64,000 bases of DNA from Nereocystis luetkeana (Eukaryota > Sar > Phaeophyceae > Laminariales > Laminariaceae). This document shows positions 1 through 8,881 of this stretch, one piece after another. The notes beneath the pieces are model-generated. The model did no database searches and had not been told where the DNA came from. It was given only the letters and a program-made list of their open reading frames with translations. The position numbers were made by a program, and so were the translations under genes. Each line of letters starts with the position of its first letter. Within the stretch, counting starts at the first letter, position 1. The stretch is from assembly GCA_031213475.1 (NCBI GenBank), contig JARUPZ010000026.1, forward strand, positions 1,690,501-1,754,500. Reading direction: 5' to 3'.

Positions 1-147
1 TCGTTTCTTAAGTTTGTCTAAAATATGAGGCTGATTTTCCTAATGACACGTTTCTTACTAGCGGGCCGGTACTGTAACTGAATATTTTATACTCTCAATT
101 TTGCAAGGTTAGGTTGAGTAGGGATTGTGGAGTTAGGGTTAGGGCAC

Positions 148-572
148 GGGTGTCTTACAGAACTAACAGAAGTTCCGGGTTAGGGTATGAAGGTCGTACA
201 GAACTCACACAAGTTCCGGGTACGGTGATAAATGTCTTACAGAACTCACAGTAGTTCCGGGTATTGTGGCACGGGCGTGCAGAACTCACAGAAGTTCCAG
301 GCAGGTATAAAAATGGTGTACCGGTACCCCGGGTATTGTGGCGTGGTCGCACAGAACTTACAGAAGTTCCGGTTACGGGTATGAAGGTCGCACAGAACTA
401 ACAGAAGTTCCGGGTATGGTGAGACGGGTGTACATAACCCACAGAAGCTCCGATTGTGGCCGGGGCGTACAGAACTCACAGCAGTTCCGACTGTGGGCCG
501 GGCCTACAGAACTCACAGAAGTTCCAAATGTGGCACGGGCGTACAGCACTTACAGAAGTTCCATGTAATATC
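148..572 (+). repeat. About 40-bp minisatellite, left array of hAT-like copy 1
   Basis: The degenerate tandem unit contains ACAGAACTCACAGAAGTTCC followed by a variable part such as GGGTATTGTGGCACGGGCGT. About ten units are present. The same unit, in the same orientation relative to the element, forms the inner array at 1980-2310 and both arrays of copy 2 (8900-9240 and 10320-10860). Confidence 0.85.
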
Positions 573-1091
573 CTGGTCGAATATATACATAAAATGATTT
601 TACAAATACTGCGATTGATTGGTGTACTGCAAACACGACACAGTATTCCGGTGATAACGCGTACCAGGTATATACCATGCACGTACCATTGTAGCTTATT
701 TCTGTTATAGCTGTCTTTCACCATTTTCACGGTCAAGACCGTTCGAACTTCATAGGAACGACTTTCGCGGTCATATATTTACCTACAAAATCAAGGTACT
801 TGTATGCCGTTCCACAAGAAGAACAAAACCTTGTAATATTACTATTAATGATACTATTGCAAGTACTTGCAGTATTAAAATGGAAAGCCCGACAGTCGTT
901 CCAAAACCGACGAAAAACAACGAAAAATGAAGCCATGCCGATCACAACTATTAATGAATGTATTAAAAATTAATATTATACACAGCGGTGTCCCACCATC
1001 TAGGTTGTAGAACAATAACAAAGGCTAATACTAGTCTACAGCAGTAGTTCAGCTGCAGCAAGAACAGCAGCCCCCCCCCACCCAGACCTCG

Positions 1092-1526
1092 TCAGCCCTT
1101 GTCCATGCCCATGTCATGAGTAGTTGATGCCGCAGGATTGTTCAGCACGTCAAAGGCAGCTTCTGCCGCCACCAAGTCAGCATCCATCCCTGTGAACCGC
1201 AATGGGAGACATGCCCGAATATCCTTCCCAGCGATTATAGGGATGGCCACGTAGTCGGGGATGAGCTCGAAGTTGGCCTCGAGGATAATCACCGTCTCCA
1301 CCCAGTACGTCTCCACCTAGTACGTGTCGATGCGACTCCGGTTTGGGACGAGAAGGGTACCGCGAGCACTGAAATCGTGCTCAACCGTCGGCGTATTAGC
1401 GTGCGTTGCTTCAGATTTTCTGTATATGAGACGAAAACAAATAGAAATTAAAATCGGTTTTGAACCACCCCCGCTGACTACAGCCATGCGTGGCATGGGT
1501 TCTGGTACTACAGCAGTACATCCCAC
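1092..1526 (-). pseudogene. Coding-like cargo inside hAT-like copy 1, interrupted by a stop
   Basis: On the minus strand one frame runs through this interval with a single in-frame TAG at 1317-1319. The part below the stop (1092-1316) has protein-like composition, including LEANFELIP and DYVAIPIIAGKD, and ends in a TGA. Near the TAG a short GTGGAGACGTACTGG-type stretch is tandemly duplicated, which may have created the stop. Upstream, a pyrimidine-rich stretch ending in ATATACAG looks like an intron acceptor. The segment is absent from the related copy 2. I do not recognise the protein. It could be a captured host gene fragment or remains of an element-encoded protein. Confidence 0.4.
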
Positions 1527-1979
1527 TACTATTTTAAAAAAAAGTATAATACCTGGTAGTGCGTGAGTGAAAAAACGAAACCTCTACGTACGTGCGTATC
1601 AGAAGTTACGCTCGTTATGATATTAATGCATTATTTCTTTACGCATCAAACCAGGTATATACTATTAATATATATACTTCGTACCAGGTATATACATACG
1701 ACGTATACATGTACGAGCTGCAGTTCCGTGATTTCGTTTTGGTGTGTGTCCCCGATGAGACATAACGTCAGAATTCATAACATCACTCCTCAACATAGAT
1801 GTCGGGAGACTTGTCAAGCAAGGCAAAACATGCGCTGTCAAGGGTGTAATGCCGAAGTTTTCCCCACTAAAACCTAGTAGCTTGGTGTCAGTCACGGCAT
1901 GTCAAGACAAAACTGCTGTCTGTCAAGGGTTGAAAGTCCTGTCTCCTGGCATCCATACTCCTCAACGCCATCCTATTAT

Positions 1980-2310
1980 GTACCGACACCCCAGGTATTG
2001 TGCCGAAGGTATACCCTTACCCCGGGTATTGTGCCGAAGGTGTTACAGAACTAACAGAAGTTCCAGGTAAGTGTATAAAATCCTTACAGAACTCACAGAA
2101 GTTCTGGGTATTGTGGCACGGGCGTACAAGACTCACAGAAGTTCCGGGCAGGTGCAAAAACGTTGTTGGACCGGTTTCCCGGGTATTTTGAAACGGGGCG
2201 TATAGAACTTACAGAAGTTCCGGGTACGGGTATAGAGGTCTTACAGAACTTACAGAAGTTCTCTGTAGCGTATTTCCCGGGTAAATACCCCGGGTATGGT
2301 TCGGTAGATA
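1980..2310 (+). repeat. Minisatellite, right array of hAT-like copy 1
   Basis: This array has the same roughly 40-bp unit and orientation as 148-572 and sits just inside the right terminal inverted repeat. Several units carry CCGGGTATT followed by a GTGGC or GTGCC motif. Confidence 0.82.
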
Positions 2311-2375
2311 CCCTACAGAACATAACCTTGCAATTTTGCAAGCTGCACAATACGCCTACAACTTCTACACATTTT

Positions 2376-2702
2376 TTCATCTAGTTTTTGCTTTCATTTT
2401 TTTTCTTTTTCTCTTTCGATTTGTCTTTTTTGTTTTTGTTTTTTCTTTGATTGTCTCCTTTCGTTTCTCTATTTCATGCAATGTGTATGCCGTGCCTGTC
2501 GTATCTAGTATAATGAAATGGCATTGCATTGCTCACTGCTGTGCTTACTGCATACCAGTACGTGGCAACGTGGTACCTCTGTGGCGTAGCTTTGTGACCA
2601 CAAAACTTGTATCTCTTCTAGGATTGAAAAATCGGCACGGATACTGGTTGTGCTGGATGTCGACGGGTAGAAAGAACGTGTAATGTGAAGAACACACACA
2701 CG
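2376..2702 (-). repeat. Dispersed family A, terminal segment (minus orientation)
   Basis: The segment runs from a T-rich tract through GTCGTATCTAGTA, CGTGGCAACG, AATCGGCACGG and GGATGTCGACGGGTAG to a CA-rich end. The same series recurs at 4160-4300, 4336-4530, 5048-5400, 6280-6606, 19127-19230 and 40128-40418 in both orientations. No coding capacity is convincing. Confidence 0.85.
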
Positions 2703-2709
2703 TATTTCA

Positions 2710-3168
2710 TTCATAGTCAGTACTTTCATCTTATTTATTTCTCTTCCTTTTTTGATTGATAAGCCGTACTGAAGGAGTCGTGTGGCGAGGTTGGATAACG
2801 AACCTGCTCTCTGCTCGTTTCGTAACGTCTGACGCCAACGGGCTACATGGCTAGGCATAGTTGACGAACGCAGGGCGGGGACAGCAGTCAGTCTGGGTAG
2901 CAAGGTACCAGACGGATTAGCAGGGAGAACCTGGCTATACTATACACTCGTACCACAACTTAAACGCTGCCGCCACTGGAGGGTGCTTTGGGCTTTGGTC
3001 TGCCTGTTATTTTCACTTTGAAATGTTTTTCCTTTTGATTCTTTATCTTAGACTGTTTACAAGCAGTGGTGTTTTTGTTTTTTTTTCTTTTTTTTTTCAG
3101 CTCGTTTTTTTGCAATTGTTTGGCCACCTCGCCTGCGCGGGGGGGCACGACATATTGTTTCTTACAGG
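2710..3168 (-). repeat. Dispersed family A, inner segment (minus orientation)
   Basis: Read on the minus strand this matches the inner part of the copies at 4495-4800 and 5395-5710. Shared landmarks are the C-rich GCAGGCGAGGTGGCC, the CCCAAAGCACC motif, the GGCGGCAGC stretch, and CAGGTTCTCCCTGCTAATC. It is diverged from the others and lacks part of the middle. Confidence 0.75.
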
Positions 3169-3179
3169 GATTTTCGCGG

Positions 3180-3480
3180 GTCAGGTCAAACCTCACGGGT
3201 CGGGTCGGGTCACCCGCAATTTTTATCAGGTATGTTGACTTGACCCGACCCGACCCGCGAAGTTTTGAAAGCCTCTTGACCCGACCCGACCCGACCCGTG
3301 AGATTTGAAAATGTCTCGACCCGACCCGACCCGACCCGCGAGATTTTGAAACCTCCTGACCCGACCCGACCCGACCCTCCACCTTCCGACTGACCCGTGA
3401 GACACGAGTTTCATGCGGGTCGGGGCACCTTGACCCGCGAGGCCATTTATCTTGACCCGAAGGTTTGACCCGCGGATCTG
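3180..3480 (+). repeat. Two-level minisatellite built on GACCC
   Basis: Runs of three to four GACCC pentamers are separated by a spacer of the GCGAGATTTTGAAA type, giving a higher-order period of about 53 bp repeated four or more times. A few inverted GGGTC blocks occur at the left edge. It lies between two family A fragments. Confidence 0.85.
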
Positions 3481-3647
3481 GTCCGTGGGTGGGCACTTCA
3501 AAAACAATTTAATGTTCATTTTAGTGCCCCGAAGCGATATATGACCTGGCGGTAGTGGGTATGAATGGATGCGGGCATGCGTATATGAATTTGGCGGTCG
3601 GGAGTAGAAGTGATGTTGAGGAGAAAGAAAAAAAAAGTATACGAGTA

Positions 3648-3718
3648 TCTGTGGCGTAGCTGTGTGTGACCACAGATCTTGTATTTCTTCTAGGATGGAA
3701 GAATCGGCACGGACATTG
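3648..3718 (-). repeat. Family A fragment split by a SINE
   Basis: The fragment contains TGTGGCGTAGCT, GACCACAGATCTTG and AATCGGCACGGACATTG. The family consensus would continue with GGTTGTGCTGG, which is found on the far side of the SINE from 4081. Confidence 0.8.
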
Positions 3719-4074
3719 TTTTTTTTTTTTTTTTTTTTTTTTTTTTTCTCATCCCATTCATTATCTTCGCACATCTTCTTCTCTCTCTCCTTCCGACTCG
3801 TAACTTAGATCCGGGGACACGTAGCAGGCTCTTCTCCCCCCTTCCCGCTACGGTACGTGCCTTCATTTTTATCGCGAGAAGATTTCAGCCTTTTCTTCCC
3901 TCGTCGACTCGCATCGAATTGTGCCTACCCACGCTGCAAGGCGCTCTCAACAATTGAATCCCTTTTTTTATTTTTGCAAATAAAGTCAAAGTCCGACCCT
4001 CCTGGGGCTCGAACCCAGGACTCAAACAAGTAGAATTCGAGGTTAACCACTTGAACCACCGGGGCGACCGGCTT
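3719..4074 (-). mobile_element. tRNA-derived SINE
   Basis: On the minus strand the element opens with a tRNA-like head (4070 down to about 3997), continues with a body of about 250 bp, and ends in a pure A tract of 29 bases (3747 to 3719). ACATTG occurs immediately on both sides (3713-3718 and 4075-4080), a good target-site duplication, and the flanks join into a continuous family A sequence. The same body recurs at about 7027-7151 (plus strand, with poly-A) and 9570-9795 (minus strand). Head, body, A tail and target duplication together define a SINE; mobilisation by a LINE is inferred. Confidence 0.75.
3997..4070 (-). promoter_or_regulatory. tRNA-like SINE head with RNA polymerase III A and B boxes
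   Basis: The A box reads TGGTTCAAGTGG and the B box reads GGTTCGAGCCC on the minus strand. The T arm pairs perfectly (CTGGG with CCCAG around a 7-base loop) and the D stem can form (GGTT with AACC). The acceptor stem has several mismatches, so this is a promoter-bearing tRNA relic and probably not a working tRNA gene. Confidence 0.6.
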
Positions 4075-4084
4075 ACATTGGTTG

Positions 4085-4300
4085 TGCATGATGTGTGTGT
4101 GTTCTTCACAATAAACCGTTCTTTTTACCCGTCGACATCCAGCACAACCACTGCAGTTCACACTGCACACGTGGCAACGTAGTATCTCTGTGGGGTAGCT
4201 TTGTGACCACAGAACTTGTATCTCTTCTAGGATTGAAGAATCGGCACGGACACTGGTTGTGCTGGATGTCGACGGGTAGAAAGAACGGTTTAATGTGAAG
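4085..4300. repeat. Family A fragments in both orientations
   Basis: A plus-orientation end (TTCTTCACAATAAACCG to CAGCACAACCA, about 4096-4150) is joined directly to a minus-orientation segment (4160-4300). The joint lies inside the conserved unit, so this is a rearranged or nested pair. Confidence 0.75.

Positions 4301-4301
<1 letters not shown>

Positions 4302-4334
<33 letters not shown>
4302..4334. repeat. (CA)n microsatellite at a family A terminus
   Basis: About 33 bp of CA repeats lie between two family A segments facing away from each other. Family A copies at 2702, 5050, 6590 and 40410 also end in short CA/GT tracts, so the microsatellite seems to belong to the element end. Confidence 0.9.
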
Positions 4335-4335
<1 letters not shown>

Positions 4336-4800
4336 CCAGTGACCGTGCCGATTCTTCAATCCTAGAAGAGATACAAGATATGTGGTCACAAAGCTACGCC
4401 ACAGAGAGAGATACTACGTTGCCACGTGTGCAGTATATGCCCTGCAGTGGGCAATGCAAAGCCATGTCATCATACTAGATACGACAGGCACGACATACGC
4501 AAAATGTATGAAATAGTAAAACGAAAAAAAACAAAGGGGAAATAACACGCAGACCAAAGCCCAAAGCACCTTCCAGGTGGCGGCAGCAGTTTGTGGTACG
4601 AGTAGTAGTATAGCCAGGTTCTCCCTGCTAATCCGCCTGGTACCTTGCTACCCAGACTGCCGTCTCCGCCCTGCGTTCGTCAACTATACCCAGCCCCTTA
4701 GCGTCAGACAATACGAAACGAGCAGAGCAGGTTCGTCATCCAACCACGCCACACAGCTCCTTCAGTAAGGCTTATCAATCAGAAAAAAAAAGAGAAAAAA
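4336..4800 (+). repeat. Dispersed family A copy (plus orientation), middle deleted
   Basis: The copy starts at GTGCCGATTCTTCAATCC, passes CATACTAGATACGACAGGC, then jumps at about 4530 from the AAACGAAA tract directly to AAAGCCCAAAGCACC and the GGCGGCAGCAG inner segment. It lacks the roughly 200 bp present at 5330-5560 in the longer copy. Confidence 0.8.
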
Positions 4801-5143
4801 ATAAAATCAAAATCACGGAGAATCAAGAAAAAAAAAAAAAAATGTCGATGGGTAGAAAGAACGGTTTATAATGTCAAGAACATACACACACCACACACAC
4901 TATTATGGCAATTGTGCACAATTTAGGATAACATGAACCTGGTACGTACCAGCAGGCACCTGGTAGTACCTGTGGTGGTCAAATAGGATTACTACTGAAA
5001 TTTTGTACAACTTGTTTTTTTCATACCTGGTATATATTTAATTCGTGGTCATGTGTGTGTGTTCTTCACATTAAACCGTTCTTTCTACCCGTCGACATCC
5101 AGCACAACCAGTGTCCGTGCCGATTCTTCAATCCTAGAAGAGA

Positions 5144-5152
5144 TACCTGGTA
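5144..5152. repeat. TACCTGGTA motif inserted in a family A copy
   Basis: Other copies read GAGATACAAG at this point (4358 and, on the minus strand, 2610, 4220, 6505 and 40327). This copy reads GAGATACCTGGTACAAG. The difference is seven bases, consistent with CTGG plus a duplicated TAC. Confidence 0.75.
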
Positions 5153-5769
5153 CAAGTTATGTGGTCACAAAACTACGCCAAAGCGATACTACGTTTTGCC
5201 ACGTGTTCAGTATATGCACTGCAGTGGGCAAGGCAAAGCCATGTCATCATACTAGATACGACAGGCGCGACATACGCAATCTATAAAATAGTGAAACGAA
5301 AAGAAACAATCAAACAAAGCAAAGAGAAAACAAAAACAAGGTAGACAAATCGAAAGAGAAAAAGAAAAAATGAAAGCAAAATCTAGGAGAAACAATTTGT
5401 CGTGCCCCCCCCCCGCAGGCGAGGTGGCCAACACTTGAAAAAGAACGAGCTGGAAAAAAAAAGAAAATGAATAAGAAAAAACACCACTGCTTGTAAACAA
5501 AGTAAGACAAAGAACCAAGGAAAAAAGTAACGAGGAAAAATATCAAAGGGGAAATACAGACAGACCGAAGCCCAAAGCACCTTCCAGGTGGCGGCAGCAG
5601 TTTGTGGTACGAGTAGTAGTACAGCCAGGTTCTCCCTGCTAATCCCCCTGGTACCTTGCTACCCAGACTGCCGTCTCCGCCCTGCGTTCGTCAACTATGC
5701 CCAACCGCGTGGATGGGAACAGACGGCCACGAATGTGTATGTATCTGACATTGAAAGAGGCAAGATCAG

Positions 5770-6080
5770 TTAGGCTAGCCGGAGGCCCTAATTTCACGGC
5801 AGAGATTTTATCGGCGGGACGGGACTGCAGTTGTTTGGTGTCACGGCAGGACGGGACTGCAATTGTTTATTGTCACGGAGGGACGGGAACACTCACAGTA
5901 TTTTTCAACGGGAGAGATTTTATCGGCGGGACTGAACGGTATGTGACTACGGTCAGGGAAGTTAGTTGTCAGCGGGACGGGACGGCGGGATCATTTTGAC
6001 GGCGGTTTTATCGTCCCGTCCCGTCCGGTCTCGCCTTTGCCGCCGTTACCGTCCCGCCGAAATACCGTTATATCCTCGGT
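5770..6080. repeat. GGGAC/GTCCC-rich minisatellite with an inverted half
   Basis: Imperfect repeats contain GGCGGGACGGGACTGCA and GAGAGATTTTATCGGCGGGAC. After about 6005 the motif inverts to CGTCCCGTCCCGTCC, so the end of the array can fold on itself. It is in the spacer of the element at 5048-6606. Confidence 0.75.
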
Positions 6081-6609
6081 ATTTTAATACTTGTATGAGT
6101 ATCGGTATCACGTACCCGTTTCCCCTTTGTTATTTTTCCTTGTTACTTTCTCCTTGGTTCTTTGTCTTACTCTGTTCACAAGCAGTGGTGTTTTTTTGTT
6201 ATTTCTTCTTTTTTCCAGCTCGTTCTTTTTCAAGTGTTGGCCACCTCGCCTGCGGGGGGGGGGGCACGACAGATTGTTTCTCTTAGATTTTGCTTTCATT
6301 TTTCTTCTTTTTCTTTTTCGATTTGTCTACCTTGTTTTTGTTTTCTCTTTGATTGTTTATTTTCGTTTCACTATTTCATAGATTGCGTATGCCGTGCCTG
6401 TCGTATCTAGTATGATGACATGGCTTTGCATTGCCCACTGCAGTTCACACTGCACACGTGGCAACGTAGTATCTCTGTGGCGTAGCTTTGTGACCACAGA
6501 ACTTGTATCTCTTCTAGGATTGAAGAATCGGCACGGACACTGGTTGTGCTGGATGTCGACGGGTAGAAAGAACGGTTTAATGTGAAGAACACACACACAC
6601 ACACCCGGG

Positions 6610-7026
6610 TGAAGTCATGCTTGCAGGCCGTGTGAAATGCGAGAACCGTTCACGTTGTACACCAGAAGTGCTGTACGTGTTCATGATGTCGTTGGAGACC
6701 CAGATCACGCGTGTGCGGTTTGACAACACAGCAGAAGAAGCGGCACATGCCTTGGCCTTGAATCATTTACCGTTACTCACAAAATTGCTTGTACCTGGTA
6801 TGCCATGATGCGTTGTTCACCTGGCTGAGTTCTAGCAACAAACAGCAGAAGAGCCGTCTCCGGAGACTCGTGAGATTATCAGCGCCCGACTACCGAGCCG
6901 ATGTCATTAGGTAATGACTAGGTACACAGCTCTTCTTCGATTCCCCGCCTCATCAACTATTTTCGATTTGCGGTGAAAACGGGAGGCACAACTTTACCTC
7001 GAAGTATACTCTTATTTATACGAGTA
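6610..7026. other. Stretch without a recognised gene
   Basis: I see a short open frame of 63 codons at 6617-6808 on the plus strand with no recognisable motif, and a TACCTGGTA motif at 6792-6800. Nothing else can be assigned. Confidence 0.5.
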
Positions 7027-7151
7027 CACCGTAGCGGGAAGGGGGAAGAAGAGCCTGCTAAGTGACCCCGGATTTGAGTTACGAGTTGGAAGGAGAGAGA
7101 GAAGAAGATGGGCGAAGATAATATATGGGATGAGCAAAAAAAAAAAAAAAA
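7027..7151 (+). repeat. SINE body fragment with poly-A tail
   Basis: ACCGTAGCGGGAAGGGGGAAG and GATGGGCGAAGATAATATATG match the minus-strand body of the SINE at 3719-4074. The copy ends in 16 A residues (7136-7151). No tRNA head is visible, so it is 5' truncated or has a diverged head. Confidence 0.7.
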
Positions 7152-8640
7152 GTACGGTTTTTATACCTGCGTACGTAAGTAAGCATAGTACAGATTAACT
7201 AAGTTGCCGAGAATCGTGAAACTCACTTTTTTTTACCCACATCTCCAAGGAAGAAAAAAAATAATAAAAAAATAATAATCGGTCTAATATTATACACGAA
7301 GGGTGCGCACGCACGCAATCCCCCGCGGCTAACCAGTCACCGACACGGCAGTATATGCACTCGATATTGAAGGGTCTACGCCCGCCTGGGCGGTAGCTGT
7401 CGCTCTTCCCGACGTAATTCCACCATCGCAGCAAGCCGCGTATATGTACTGCTGTACTCGTGCCGGATGGGTATCATGTAGTTGCACTCTGACTTGCTTT
7501 TTGGATGGAGAGAAGTCTACGAATTCGTGTGAACTCCAGTGGCCATGGGTTCACCACCTACGCCTCTCCTATATATGCACCACATCAACCTAAGCGATCA
7601 CGAAAGAAGTACCACTGCTGGGAGTCGTGCTCAGAGCAACCCGCATGTCTGCTGGGCCCGTACGCAGAGCAACCCCTCCGCTTTGCTGTTGTTGTCCGCT
7701 CCTCATTCGTACCAGAAATAAGAAATAAGTTACATCCATCCCCCGTCCCTTGGTATGTAGGCCTGCATTTATTCTACAGAACTACCAAAGTATTTTTCGG
7801 CTCGAAGCGACGACAATGACTTCTGGTGTGTCATTGGATCGAGGACAGACCTGCAGTTCGTAGCCGGGTACAACTACTACTGCTGTTGTCTACAGTAGGC
7901 GAAGGCTCTCGTACCCCCAGTCAACTACCATTCAGCACCCAGATCTTCAATTTCCTCCTTCTTTCCTGGCTTGCCCCAGCTAGACGATCCGCAGTGTAAC
8001 CATCTCACCTGGGAGACGCCCCTTCCTCCTTCTCGTTGTCGGTGGACCTGCTAGCGACAGCAGTACAGCAGCACAGCAGGCACTAGAGGTGAGACTCACA
8101 ACACCAGAAGGGTAATCGGTCCAGAGGACTACATCCATACTGCATCCATACCAGGGTACAAGGCATTATAATAGAACGGGTTCTCTTCGTCGCCGATCTC
8201 ACAATGAGGTCGGCCGGTTCTTGCTCTGCGGTCAACCACTCTTTGCGGCGGCGGTGTCTCCCTCTTGCGTTCGTGTACGTATCACACACCGCGTGGTGGT
8301 TTGGCGTCGCCCTACATGGTGGTGGTTGCGACGAGTACAACAGTAGTTCGTGGTACTGAGGCGCGGCTTTGATTCCTGCAGCAGCGGCACTCGAAGCCCG
8401 ATCGTGGTTCGACCTCCGATGCTGAGTGACCTACCAGGTATTAAGAGTAATTGGTGGTAATGAATCGCGATCTCAGTACCTGCAGTATTTTAGTTGTATC
8501 TGCGATGCATCATGCTTGGCGAATACGGATTGCCGTACGTATTACGTTACAACAGCAGTATGCTGAACCAACAAGAACGAGCATCCACGTACGCACGCGG
8601 TCACATGTATCAGTAGTGTTTGGGTTCGTTTTTTTGAGAC
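7152..8640. other. Stretch without a recognised gene
   Basis: The longest open frame is 104 codons (7505-7819, plus) and has no recognisable domain. The sequence has scattered CAG/CTG and CAGTAG motifs typical of the intergenic DNA elsewhere in this window. Confidence 0.5.
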
Positions 8641-8668
8641 GTGAGCAGCACTGCAGCGGCTAGCAGCA

Positions 8669-8700
8669 GACGTGGCGGCATCAACAACAACAGCAACAAT

Positions 8701-8733
<33 letters not shown>

Positions 8734-8881
8734 AGTAGGGCACACGAGGCCAGGGTCAGCGTCGCTATAAGCTTGGCTTGTCGATCTAACCCTTGCACCC
8801 TTTGTACTTGTACACGTACTCGATTCTTGTTGTATGTTTCCTACCTGCAATTCGCCTCAATAACTTTGAGACGAAAAAGTC
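8669..8881 (+). repeat. Left half of a CAG-led tandem unit, interrupted by hAT-like copy 2
   Basis: An AGC/AAC-rich run (about 8695-8738) is followed by CACACGAGGCCAGGGTCAGC, then TCTAACCCTTG and GAGACGAAAAA. The right half continues after the transposon at 10895-11007 (TCTACAACG, TTCTCGTAGCAG, GCTGTACGACATC). The next unit at 11008-11240 has the same series uninterrupted. Confidence 0.8.

Larger units (their letters stand above)
104..2330 (+). mobile_element. hAT-like non-autonomous DNA transposon, copy 1
   Basis: The element starts CAAGGTTAGGTT and ends with the near-complement AACATAACCTTG, so it has terminal inverted repeats of about 20 bp with 17 of 20 positions matching. It is flanked by an exact 8-bp direct repeat, CAATTTTG, at 96-103 and 2331-2338. 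An 8-bp target duplication with CA-starting ends is typical of the hAT superfamily. No transposase is visible. The interior holds two arrays of the same minisatellite (about 148-572 and 1980-2310), a segment at about 740-1005 shared with copy 2, and private cargo at about 1010-1700. A second copy lies inverted at 8882-10894. P and Merlin elements can also give 8-bp duplications, so the superfamily call is inferred from ends alone. Confidence 0.72.
5048..6606 (+). mobile_element. Family A element with about 500-bp terminal inverted repeats
   Basis: The left arm (5048-5562) and the right arm (6118-6606) are inverted copies of the same sequence. Each begins at a GT/CA tract followed by GTTCTTCACATTAAACCG and runs inward to AACAAAGGGGAAA. 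The spacer (5563-6117) holds the inner GGCGGCAGCAG segment and a GGGAC minisatellite. No transposase is visible and I could not define a target duplication because both ends are microsatellites. It could also be two independent copies that landed head to head. Confidence 0.6.

Noticed and set aside
136-147. TTAGGGTTAGGG resembling a telomere
   Set aside because: There are only two units, lying inside the end of the hAT-like element, and the complementary CCCTAACCC occurs at the equivalent place in copy 2.
148-572. Regular repeats and spacers resembling a CRISPR array
   Set aside because: The repeat is degenerate, the spacers are versions of one another, the genome is eukaryotic and there are no cas genes. 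It is a minisatellite.
2960-3496. 178-codon minus-strand protein rich in RVGSGR repeats
   Set aside because: It is the translation of the GACCC minisatellite, which is open in several frames because the repeat lacks stops.
3997-4070. Functional tRNA gene
   Set aside because: The acceptor stem is mismatched and the sequence continues into a SINE body with an A tail and target duplication.
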